Assembly: GCF_000518765.1 (NCBI RefSeq)
Contig: NZ_KI912491.1
Location: 54,956 to 98,788 of the forward strand
Direction: 5' to 3'
DNA from: Ruminococcus flavefaciens ATCC 19208
GTDB lineage: Bacteria; Bacillota; Clostridia; Oscillospirales; Ruminococcaceae
Length of the DNA: 43,833 nucleotides
Part shown: positions 16,673 through 23,630 of the stretch, in pieces
Layout: every line of letters begins with the position of its first letter
How positions within the stretch are numbered: the first letter of the stretch is position 1
Program-made: the position numbers and the translations under genes
Notes under the pieces: model-generated
Seen by the model: only the letters and a program-made list of their open reading frames with translations
What the model was told of the DNA's origin: nothing
Databases searched by the model: none

Positions 16673-17359
16673 ATGTCACACATATTATTAGTAGAAGACG
16701 ATTCAGACATCATGCGTATCAACAGAACATTCCTTGAAAACGAAGGCTATACCGTACACTGTGCGGATTCGGTGCAGACCGCATCATTTATGCTTGAGGA
16801 GTGCGTCCCCGACCTTGTGCTCCTTGACGTTATGCTGCCCGACGGCGACGGAATGGACTTCTGCAAGATATTGCGGCAGAAAACACAGGCTCCTGTGATA
16901 TTCCTCACAGCCCGTGACGAGAACGATAGCGTAGTAATGGGCTTCCGCAGCGGCGGCGATGACTATATAACCAAGCCCTACGACCTTAATGTATTAAAGG
17001 CGCGTATAGAAGCGCAGCTCCGCCGCAATGCAAAGCAGTCTCCTCAGCACCCGAAGATAGAGCTTCCCGAACTTACTGTTGATCTTTTTGCGGGAACTGC
17101 CACCTTTGATGGTAATGAATACTCATTGCCTCAACGAGAATTGCAGATACTCTATATGCTCGCCTCACAGATAGGCTCGCGTATAAGCTATCATGATATA
17201 TACAAGACCATTTACGGTTGCGACGTGGAGGACAGCAAAAACACCATAAGGGTAAATATTTCCCGTCTGAAAAAGCATCTGAATATGGACGATATGAGCA
17301 CATATGAGATAGCTGCCACATCTGATGGCGAGTACGTTCTCAGGCGTGTCATATTCTGA
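16673..17359 (+). CDS. OmpR/PhoB-family response regulator
   Basis: 228 residues. Receiver domain with acidic pocket VEDDSD, phospho-acceptor LLDVMLPDGDG (Asp52) and conserved Lys in ITKPYD (~102). The C-terminal winged helix (~130-228) includes LPQRELQILYMLASQIG...RVNISRLKKHL. AGGGGG lies 9 nt before the ATG. Paired with the divergent histidine kinase. It is the likely reader of the palindromes at 16640, 19415, 19434, 20423 and 21481. In other Bacillota, BceR-type regulators of this family bind TnACA-N4-TGTAA, which fits these sites. A terminator follows. Confidence 0.93.
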   Translation: MSHILLVEDDSDIMRINRTFLENEGYTVHCADSVQTASFMLEECVPDLVLLDVMLPDGDGMDFCKILRQKTQAPVIFLTARDENDSVVMGFRSGGDDYITKPYDLNVLKARIEAQLRRNAKQSPQHPKIELPELTVDLFAGTATFDGNEYSLPQRELQILYMLASQIGSRISYHDIYKTIYGCDVEDSKNTIRVNISRLKKHLNMDDMSTYEIAATSDGEYVLRRVIF

Positions 17360-17364
17360 AACAT

Positions 17365-17402
17365 ATCCCCCTTGTATCGCTGAGATACAAGGGGGATCTT
17401 TA
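17365..17402. terminator. Bidirectional terminator between response regulator and LPXTG protein
   Basis: 14-bp perfect stem ATCCCCCTTGTATC/GATACAAGGGGGAT with a 5-nt loop and T-rich tail on the plus strand. Confidence 0.9.
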
Positions 17403-17428
17403 CTTTCTTTTGTGCTGTATCGCCTGTA

Positions 17429-19318
17429 TTATTCTTTTTCTTCCTTTTTGCGGAGCTTTCCCGACATGATCACCGCACCCACACCCAGAAGCGTAACAGC
17501 GGAAGCTCCAGCCAATGTGCCTGCAAGTGCAATTGAATTAACGCCTGTCTGTGGGAGATTGACTGTGCTGCCGTCAGAAAATTTCTCACCAACGCCTGTA
17601 TCAGGATCAACTGTATATGCGTCAAAATCTTCGCCATTTTCATCTGTGAACACAACAGTGACAGAACCGCCTGCGTTAGTCATTGAATGGGTATCGGCAG
17701 GTTTGATGCCTGTTTTTTCTTCATAATCCTTTGCTGCCATTTCCTGAAGCTCATCTTTTGAATATTTGTGCTCGGGCTCTATATAGCGGACAAAGTGTTC
17801 TGAGTTGTCCTGACCTGTGTAGATGTCATTGAGAGGAGTCAGTGAAGTTGCTTCAAAGCCTGTATAGAATGCATCATTTTCGTCATAGAGATTGAACCAT
17901 GTCTGTCTGTTGCCATTAGGATAGCCGATATCTTCAACTTTAACAGTACCATACATTGCTCTTCCGGTAACAAATATAAGAGTAAATGAACCGTCGTTTC
18001 TTATAACAAGCTGTCTTGGATAAAGTGTATCAACTTCGTCCCATGTGCCTGCTATCTCTGAAACATCATGGCTTTCGACTCCGTAAAAATCACCGAATTC
18101 ATAGCTTTCGATATGCCATTTGCCGCTTTCGCATCTGAGTTTGGCTCTGCCAACACCGAAGAGTTGATCGCCCTTATTGGCTGTAGCTGTGCAGTAGTCC
18201 ATAGCAGGATCTGTAATGGTAACACCGTTCTCTGTATGGAACTGATAGAAAGAACGAGGTATTAATTGTACATAGAGTGAACCGTCCTTCTCAATGAAAT
18301 AGCCATCAATGTCTCTTATAAAAGATTCTTTTGCTTCTCCTGTGAAATTATCTGCAGTAAATGCATATAGATCAGCTATAGAAGTAAAACGGCTGTCAGT
18401 TACCTTTACATAACCATTTACTTTTCCGTCATCGGTAGTATAAGCAGGACTTGCACCGGTTAATGCCATAATTACATTGAAGTTTTCCATAACTCTTATA
18501 GCACCCTTAGTCTTATCCTCTTTATCAAATGATGCACTCTCGTTCTTGCTATCAGTCTTTCCGCCTTCTGCCTGCTCCTGATGAGCATCAGCATTTGTAT
18601 CGGCGTTTCTGCGTCTGAGAGTAAAGTCTCCTGCCTTTAACTCATTGACTGTTCCGTCGTCAGTCTTTGGGAAGCTTATCCATGCCATTCCGCTTGCATT
18701 ATAGAAATTGTACCATTTGCCGTCGCTGTTTTCGCTGAACATCTCGTTTCCAATCTTGATAAAGCCCTGCTCTGTTGAGCTATCGGGATAAGTTACAGTA
18801 TACCCACCGTTTGCGCTGATATTGAAAGTTCTTCCGTCAACGTCAACCACTTCCCATTCGCCTGCTATTGCGGAAAAGTCAGCGCTGACCGATAAGAGCT
18901 GTGCCATTCCACCGTTGCCGATAAGATATGCATTGGGATTGTTCTGCTGGCAGTAGCAGCCGATAAAGAACTTGTCCCCCTCATAGAATGCAAAGAACGG
19001 AACTTTGTACTCTCCCCCAAAAGTATCATAATCTATCTTTACCGTACCCGAATGTGTATTGCCGTCAAGATCGGTATATGTGTATGTGCTGTCTTCCTTT
19101 ACGGTTATAATGCCATTGTCAACTGCGCTGACGTCCACGTTTTTGTTTTCAGCAGCAAGCTGATACCTCCACTGACCAACAATGTTCCTGATGTCTGTTT
19201 CATCATAAGAAGTCTCTGCTGCGACTGATACGGCTGCGGTGTCTGCTGCATAAACTGCTGCTGTAGGTACTGCTGCGAGCATTGCAAGAACTGCGAGACA
19301 AGAAATCATTTTTTTCAT
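17429..19318 (-). CDS. LPXTG-anchored surface protein with lipocalin-like GxW modules
   Basis: 629 residues. Signal peptide (~1-25, MKKMISCLAVLAMLAAVPTA), then a module (~44-142) closely matching the C-terminal module of the lipoprotein at 19516-20328. Further modules begin AGEW (~152) and AGTW (~435), with an acidic linker at ~228-265. The C-terminus is a sortase signal: LPQTG (588-592), hydrophobic helix, KLRKKEEKE. It should be attached to peptidoglycan; the ligand is unknown. Two palindromic operators (19415-19449) lie upstream of a promoter with a poor -35, suggesting activation by the neighbouring TCS. The ribosome site is AAGGAATGAGG, as in its two paralogues. Confidence 0.9.
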   Translation of the reverse strand: MKKMISCLAVLAMLAAVPTAAVYAADTAAVSVAAETSYDETDIRNIVGQWRYQLAAENKNVDVSAVDNGIITVKEDSTYTYTDLDGNTHSGTVKIDYDTFGGEYKVPFFAFYEGDKFFIGCYCQQNNPNAYLIGNGGMAQLLSVSADFSAIAGEWEVVDVDGRTFNISANGGYTVTYPDSSTEQGFIKIGNEMFSENSDGKWYNFYNASGMAWISFPKTDDGTVNELKAGDFTLRRRNADTNADAHQEQAEGGKTDSKNESASFDKEDKTKGAIRVMENFNVIMALTGASPAYTTDDGKVNGYVKVTDSRFTSIADLYAFTADNFTGEAKESFIRDIDGYFIEKDGSLYVQLIPRSFYQFHTENGVTITDPAMDYCTATANKGDQLFGVGRAKLRCESGKWHIESYEFGDFYGVESHDVSEIAGTWDEVDTLYPRQLVIRNDGSFTLIFVTGRAMYGTVKVEDIGYPNGNRQTWFNLYDENDAFYTGFEATSLTPLNDIYTGQDNSEHFVRYIEPEHKYSKDELQEMAAKDYEEKTGIKPADTHSMTNAGGSVTVVFTDENGEDFDAYTVDPDTGVGEKFSDGSTVNLPQTGVNSIALAGTLAGASAVTLLGVGAVIMSGKLRKKEEKE

Positions 19319-19377
19319 AAAAACTACCTCATTCCTTTTTAAAATTGTTTTGTTTCGGCGCTTTGCCTTTACTGTGA

Positions 19378-19387
19378 TTATATAATA
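19378..19387 (-). promoter_or_regulatory. -10 region of LPXTG-protein promoter
   Basis: On the minus strand CTATTATATAAT: TATTAT (19382-19387) lies 27 nt from the proximal palindrome. No good -35 is present, as expected for an activator-dependent promoter. Confidence 0.6.
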
Positions 19388-19414
19388 GCATAGTTTTTCA
19401 GTCTTGTGCGCAGA

Positions 19415-19449
19415 ATTACAAATCTGTAATTTAATTACAATACTGTAAT
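19415..19449. promoter_or_regulatory. Tandem operator palindromes upstream of LPXTG-protein gene
   Basis: Two copies, 19415-19430 and 19434-19449, each TTACA-N4-TGTAA on the minus strand (N4 = GATT and GTAT), spaced 19 bp centre to centre (about two helical turns). The other three promoters have one copy each. Confidence 0.75.
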
Positions 19450-19456
19450 CGCGTAT

Positions 19457-19488
19457 ACAAAAAAGGAACGGTCACAGACCGTCCATTT
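19457..19488 (-). terminator. Terminator after the SH3 lipoprotein gene
   Basis: On the minus strand ACGGTC-tgt-GACCGT, extended by flanking G-C and G-T pairs, then TTCCTTTTTTG. Confidence 0.75.
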
Positions 19489-19515
19489 TAAGGAGTATAA
19501 GCTGAAATGCTGTTT

Positions 19516-20328
19516 TTACTTTATTCTGACTATCTGAGACATACCGCCGTTGCCTGTCATATACACATCGGAATGGCTTTCGTGACAATAGCAGCCGATA
19601 AAGAACTGATCGCCCTCATAGAATGCAAAGAACGGAACTCTGTAATCTCCGCCTAATGTATCATAATCCACCTTTACCGTACCCGAATGTGTATTGCCGT
19701 CAAGATCAGTATAGATATATGTACCGTCTGATTTTACATCAATAGTGCCGTTGTCAGTCACTCCTGCATTTATATTCATTCCTTCGGGAGCTACCTGATA
19801 CTTCCACTGCCCAACAAGCTCGCTTATGTCAGTAATTAATTCCTGAGTAGTTTCCTGCGGCTCATAATCTTGTATCTTCTGGATATATTCTGCGCTTACG
19901 TAACCTGACTTACCATCATAGCTTGTACAGTACCAACCGGCTTTTCCGCATGAGTAAATATCTATCTGAGTTTTGTCGGGGATTGCAGCGATTATATCTG
20001 CTGTGGGGAAAGGCTCGTTTCTGAGGTTGAGAACGTCCCCCTGAGTATCAACATATGCGCCGAATAATCGGCCTTCCTCTTTCAGAACGAGAGTGCTGTT
20101 TGTTTCATCATTAGCAGATGTATCGTTTTTTGTGGTATCCTTTGACTTTTCTGCCACCTTTGCAGCTGTTGTTGTCTTTTCATCTTTTGATGTTTCTGCT
20201 GCAGTTGTTGTCACAGCTGCCTTTGTGGGAACTGTATTGTCAGATGTCCCGCCGCTTTCTGTGCTTCCGCATGATACCATAGAAGCTAACATTGTAAGTA
20301 TTGCCAGACAAGAAATCATTTTTCTCAT
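19516..20328 (-). CDS. Lipoprotein with bacterial SH3 domain and GxW module
   Basis: 270 residues. Lipobox SMVSC (Cys20), then a Thr/Lys/Asp-rich linker. An SH3_3-like domain (~87-155) has the typical VLNLRNEPFPTADIIAAIP and GYVSAEYIQ motifs; such domains usually bind peptidoglycan or peptides. The C-terminal ~100 residues (VGQWKYQ...GNGGMSQIV) are strongly similar to residues 44-142 of the LPXTG protein. Promoter, ribosome site (AAGGAATGAGG) and first 15 residues are shared with the two neighbours. Membrane-anchored on the outer face; function unknown. Confidence 0.88.
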   Translation of the reverse strand: MRKMISCLAILTMLASMVSCGSTESGGTSDNTVPTKAAVTTTAAETSKDEKTTTAAKVAEKSKDTTKNDTSANDETNSTLVLKEEGRLFGAYVDTQGDVLNLRNEPFPTADIIAAIPDKTQIDIYSCGKAGWYCTSYDGKSGYVSAEYIQKIQDYEPQETTQELITDISELVGQWKYQVAPEGMNINAGVTDNGTIDVKSDGTYIYTDLDGNTHSGTVKVDYDTLGGDYRVPFFAFYEGDQFFIGCYCHESHSDVYMTGNGGMSQIVRIK

Positions 20329-20389
20329 AATAATAACCTCATTCCTTAAAAATATCTTTGTTTCGGCGTTGTGTTTTTACTGTGATTAT

Positions 20390-20438
20390 ATAATAGCACA
20401 TTATTTCGGACTTGTGTGCGGAATTACAAATTTGTAAT
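20390..20438 (-). promoter_or_regulatory. Promoter and operator of SH3 lipoprotein gene
   Basis: Palindrome ATTACAAATTTGTAAT (20423-20438), 27 nt, then TATTAT (20390-20395). The sequence between is conserved with the LPXTG-gene promoter (for example CACAAG and TGCTATTATATAATCAC). The operator lies just beyond the stop codon of the upstream gene. Confidence 0.75.
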
Positions 20439-20444
20439 CGCTTT

Positions 20445-21392
20445 TCAGCAGCTTGTGAATAACATTCCGTCAGCCACATTTCCATAGTAGTCGTGCCACA
20501 GGAGATTTGCGTCATTATCGGTGTAGAACATGGCGCTGCCGTTATTATAAATTTCCGTATTTGTGCTCTGACCTTCCTCGGTATATAAATAATGCACGTT
20601 TACTCCCGTACCGTTGCAGACAAGGGCGTCATTCTCAGCGTCGTATGTACAGATGTATGTCCATATGCTGCCCTCTGCCGCACTGGAGCTCCACTTTACT
20701 TCTGCTCTGTATGTCCCGTCACCATTGTTGCTGATACTGATATAGCATCTTCCGCAGCTCCAGTTACCCATGAATCTCTTGACTGCCGCTAAGGTTGCGT
20801 CAGGCTCTCCTGTTGCATCGCCGTCGGCTAATCCAAATACTGAGGCGCTGCTGTCAAATCCCGAAACCAGTGCAGGAGACATATTTTCACGGGCTGTAAG
20901 ACGGAAGCTTTCCCACAGAGTACCGTCATTTTTGTAGAAGCAGTACCATATATTTGTGACATCGTTGGCGCCGAGCACCTGACGCTCTATCTCGATCTTG
21001 CCGTATTCGCTTCCGCCGCCGCGATATGCGAGCCTGTATGTTCCGTCACCGTCAATGGTAAGCGCACGGGTATCGAGGACGTTTTCCTCATACCATACAC
21101 CTGCTATCTGCATATAATCAGTCTTTGTCACAGGTGAAGCCCCTGTGTTTTCATCAGATACAGCTGCTGCGCTGCTTTCACTGCTTTCGGTTTTCTTATT
21201 ATCAGCTTTTGTATTTGCAGCAGTCGTTGCTTTTGTATTATCTTTCGATGTATCTGCTGCGGCAGTTGTCACGGCTGTTGTTGTTTTTGAAGGTATTACG
21301 TTTTCAGATGTTCCGCCGCTTTCTGTGCTTTCGCATGAGACCATAGAAGCTAACATTGCGAGTGCTGCCATACAAGAGAGCATTTTTTTCAT
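20445..21392 (-). CDS. Lipoprotein with GxW modules, third member of the TCS-linked set
   Basis: 315 residues from ATG 21392, chosen because TGAGGTAATG sits directly upstream and the residues MKKMLSCMAALAMLASMVSC match the paralogues. The frame extends six codons further, without support. Lipobox Cys20, Thr/Ala/Ser-rich linker to ~100, then AGVW (~107) and GNWS (~205) modules. No catalytic motif seen. An exact TTACA-N4-TGTAA operator lies 26 nt upstream of its -10 box. No clear terminator separates it from the next gene, so read-through into the SH3 lipoprotein gene is possible. Confidence 0.85.
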   Translation of the reverse strand: MKKMLSCMAALAMLASMVSCESTESGGTSENVIPSKTTTAVTTAAADTSKDNTKATTAANTKADNKKTESSESSAAAVSDENTGASPVTKTDYMQIAGVWYEENVLDTRALTIDGDGTYRLAYRGGGSEYGKIEIERQVLGANDVTNIWYCFYKNDGTLWESFRLTARENMSPALVSGFDSSASVFGLADGDATGEPDATLAAVKRFMGNWSCGRCYISISNNGDGTYRAEVKWSSSAAEGSIWTYICTYDAENDALVCNGTGVNVHYLYTEEGQSTNTEIYNNGSAMFYTDNDANLLWHDYYGNVADGMLFTSC

Positions 21393-21448
21393 AATCATTA
21401 CCTCATTCAAAATAGTATTTTCGGACTTGTTGTCCTTGGTATGATTAT

Positions 21449-21496
21449 ATTATATCACATTTTTACGTTTTGTGTTAAAAATTACAAATTTGTAAT
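21449..21496 (-). promoter_or_regulatory. Promoter and operator of third secreted-protein gene
   Basis: Palindrome ATTACAAATTTGTAAT (21481-21496), 26 nt, TATAAT on the minus strand (21449-21454). No consensus -35. Confidence 0.72.
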
Positions 21497-21618
21497 CGTA
21501 TTTATCTATTCTGCAAAAATAGTGCTGCCTTGACATATCCAATGTTCCGTTACCTGTTCTGGGAGCTATTACAGATATAGCAAAAGAGCTATGCTTCGGC
21601 AAAGCACTTTTTTGATAA

Positions 21619-21831
21619 TTATTGATCCTCGTCCGAACACTTCTCCAGCCCATGTAATAGCTGAATGTAAACGCACTCAGCTCGTTCATGTTCTTCGCCC
21701 TCGGTAGACATCATAAGTTCAAGGAAATATGCCTTAGCTTCTTCGTAGTCAGTCCAGACCTCACGTTTGCCATTGTATACGGTAGTGACCTTGCGTGTTC
21801 TCGGCATTGCCAATTCAGGTGTTTTTAACAT
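21619..21831 (-). CDS. Small acidic accessory protein, probable mobile-element cargo
   Basis: 70 residues from ATG 21831, which has GGAGG 9 nt upstream. Sequence begins MLKTPELAMPRTRKVTTVYNGKREVWTDYEEAK. Short proteins of this type are common beside site-specific recombinases and plasmid genes in gut Clostridia, but the function is unknown. It lies next to, and divergent from, a broken recombinase fragment, which supports a mobile origin. Confidence 0.65.
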   Translation of the reverse strand: MLKTPELAMPRTRKVTTVYNGKREVWTDYEEAKAYFLELMMSTEGEEHERAECVYIQLLHGLEKCSDEDQ

Positions 21832-21900
21832 AGCGGTTACCTCCAAAAGTTTTATAGTGACTCCATTATAGCCAATAATGCTTATGAAGTCCAGCATAAT

Positions 21901-22251
21901 GTATCAGGAAAAATCTCAGACGAGCGTTTTTCTATGATGTCAGCAAAATATGAGGACGAGCAGAAGAAGCTGAAAGCAGATGTTGCAGAACTTACTGCCT
22001 TAATTTAAAACGCAGAGCAGAAATCAGCTGATGTGAACTCTTTTATCAATGTAGTTCATAAGTACGACCATATCAATGAGCTTACTCCTGAGATCATGCA
22101 TGAGCTTATTGAGAAGATAGTTGTTCATGCTCCTGATAACAGCAGAGGGTATCGTACTCAGAAGATCGAGATACACTTCCGTTTCGGCGTTGCAGTTGCG
22201 ACTGCCGTTGCTGACAGCAGAGAATACGACAAAAAAAGAAAGGCTGCGTAG
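21901..22251 (+). pseudogene. Remnant of a large serine recombinase, C-terminal part
   Basis: In one frame this encodes VSGKISDERFSMMSAKYEDEQ, a typical C-terminal segment of Tn4451/TnpX-like large serine recombinases. An in-frame TAA follows at 22006-22008, and the frame then continues NAEQKSADVNSFINVVHKY...LIEKIVVHAPD...IEIHFRFGV to a TAG. A CAA-to-TAA change would explain the stop. The catalytic N-terminal ~400 residues are missing. A TGCGTAG/CTACGCA hairpin overlaps the stop codon. Confidence 0.85.
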
Positions 22252-22296
22252 GCTATTCTACGCAACCTTATCTTAAAATCTTAAATACTTCTTTAT

Positions 22297-22326
22297 TGGC
22301 GCACTTCTAATGTGCGCCCGTTTTTT
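22297..22326 (+). terminator. Terminator-like hairpin before HAD gene
   Basis: GGCGCAC (22298-22304) pairs with GTGCGCC (22312-22318), then CGTTTTTT. The stem also resembles the dispersed palindromes. Confidence 0.7.
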
Positions 22327-22349
22327 ACAATGAAAAGGGGCATTTCAAT

Positions 22350-23114
22350 ATGCAAAAGCTTATACTTACCGACCTTGACCACACATTACTGAAAACAGAC
22401 GGAACTATTTCACACAGAACACTTGAAGTTTTGCGGAAGTGCAGAGAAAAAGGAGTCTTTTTTGCAATAGCCACGGCAAGATACTGGATAGGCGCGGAGC
22501 GGTATACAGAGCTTCTGAAGCCTGACTATGAGATCACCACAGACGGTACTCTGATACACTCGGATGATAGATGTATTTACAGCTGTGAATTAACGGCAGA
22601 TGTGACCAATGGTATCGTAGAGGAGATTCTGAAAATTGTTCCGACAGCTGAGATAACTGTTGCCAACGGAAAGACGGTCTACTGGAACAGCAAACATATA
22701 TCTGAGTCGGAAAAGCTTCACAAGGCTGTATATTTCGAGTACGACAGACCTTTGCGGTGCGGTGGGAACAAGATAGTTGCGGAGCTGCCCGATGAGAGTA
22801 TTGCACGGGATATCGCAGATAAGTTCGGCTGTAAGCTGCAATGCTACCGCGGCGAGAACTGGTATGGATTTCTGCCGAGCGGAGCAGGAAAGACAGCGGC
22901 TGTAAATGCGCTTACAGAGAAATGCGGCATATCGCTTGCTGAAACAGTTTCTTTCGGTGACGACAAAAATGATATTGATATGCTGAAAATGTGCGGTACT
23001 GGAGTTGCAGTTGCCAATGCAGTGCAGGAAGTGCTTGACATTGCCGATGAAGTAACGGCTTCAAATGACGAGGACGGAGTTGCACTGTGGCTTGAAAAGA
23101 ATGTTTTAGCTTAG
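22350..23114 (+). CDS. HAD-superfamily phosphatase, Cof type (subclass IIB)
   Basis: 254 residues. Motif I is DLDHTLL (nucleophile Asp), followed by a Cof-type cap, and motif IV is SFGDDKNDIDML. Such enzymes are cytosolic phosphatases of sugar phosphates or flavin-type metabolites; the substrate cannot be predicted. AAAAGGGG lies before the ATG. It is followed 16 nt later by a small membrane-protein gene, likely co-transcribed. Confidence 0.9.
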   Translation: MQKLILTDLDHTLLKTDGTISHRTLEVLRKCREKGVFFAIATARYWIGAERYTELLKPDYEITTDGTLIHSDDRCIYSCELTADVTNGIVEEILKIVPTAEITVANGKTVYWNSKHISESEKLHKAVYFEYDRPLRCGGNKIVAELPDESIARDIADKFGCKLQCYRGENWYGFLPSGAGKTAAVNALTEKCGISLAETVSFGDDKNDIDMLKMCGTGVAVANAVQEVLDIADEVTASNDEDGVALWLEKNVLA

Positions 23115-23130
23115 AAAGGAGCGTTTTATA

Positions 23131-23457
23131 ATGGATAGAGTGGTCTGGCTAATGCTTACGATACCAATAGGCATATTTTTCATCTGTTTTGGAATATACG
23201 CATGGAAACGTAAGAAGCCAATGTGGTTCTGGTCGGGAAAAGAGGTCAAAGAAAGTGAGATCTCGGATATCCCAGCTTACAACAGAGCAAACGGTATCAT
23301 GTGGCTATGTTTTTCTGCTGTTTTCTGGCTGGCTGCTGTTCTGGGAGCTCTGGACTCAGAGTCAGCAGGAATAGTCATCGTTATCGGTTCGGTTGCAGGG
23401 ATACCTTTGCTGTATCTTGCTTATCGTAAAATATATGCCAAATATAAAAGTAAATAA
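23131..23457 (+). CDS. Small conserved membrane protein
   Basis: 108 residues, three predicted transmembrane segments (~4-24, ~55-72, ~78-98), with a PMWFWSGKEV...AYNRANGIMW stretch between the first two. Similar small proteins occur in Clostridia without known function. GAAAGGAGC precedes the ATG. Co-transcribed with the HAD phosphatase and ended by a terminator. Confidence 0.75.
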   Translation: MDRVVWLMLTIPIGIFFICFGIYAWKRKKPMWFWSGKEVKESEISDIPAYNRANGIMWLCFSAVFWLAAVLGALDSESAGIVIVIGSVAGIPLLYLAYRKIYAKYKSK

Positions 23458-23463
23458 AATCAG

Positions 23464-23503
23464 CCGCCTGCATTGTGGATATTCACAGTGCAGGCGGTTT
23501 TGT
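23464..23503 (+). terminator. Terminator after membrane-protein gene
   Basis: A 14-bp stem with one mismatch (CCGCCTGCATTGTG / CACAGTGCAGGCGG, 23464-23497) followed by TTTTG. Confidence 0.85.
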
Positions 23504-23508
23504 TGTAC

Positions 23509-23566
23509 GGGGCGATGTTTACATCGCCCCGTTTTTTGTGGGACGTCGAGGACGCCGTCCCCTACA
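23509..23566. repeat. Dispersed palindromes, including exact inverted copy of 4073-4100
   Basis: GGGGCGATG-ttta-CATCGCCCC (23509-23530) is followed by GTTTTTT. A 27-bp sequence (23540-23566) ending CCCCTACA is the exact reverse complement of most of the copy at 4073-4100, 19.4 kb away. Confidence 0.85.
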
Positions 23567-23630
23567 ACCGGATAACGGTTTTTTGCATATTCATGCAAGC
23601 TTTGCACATAATACCGCTGAGGTGAGATAT

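Noticed and set aside
23475..23630. N-terminal extension of the gerA-like gene
   Set aside because: It runs through a terminator and dispersed palindromes; ATG 23631 has a good ribosome site and matches the family start.
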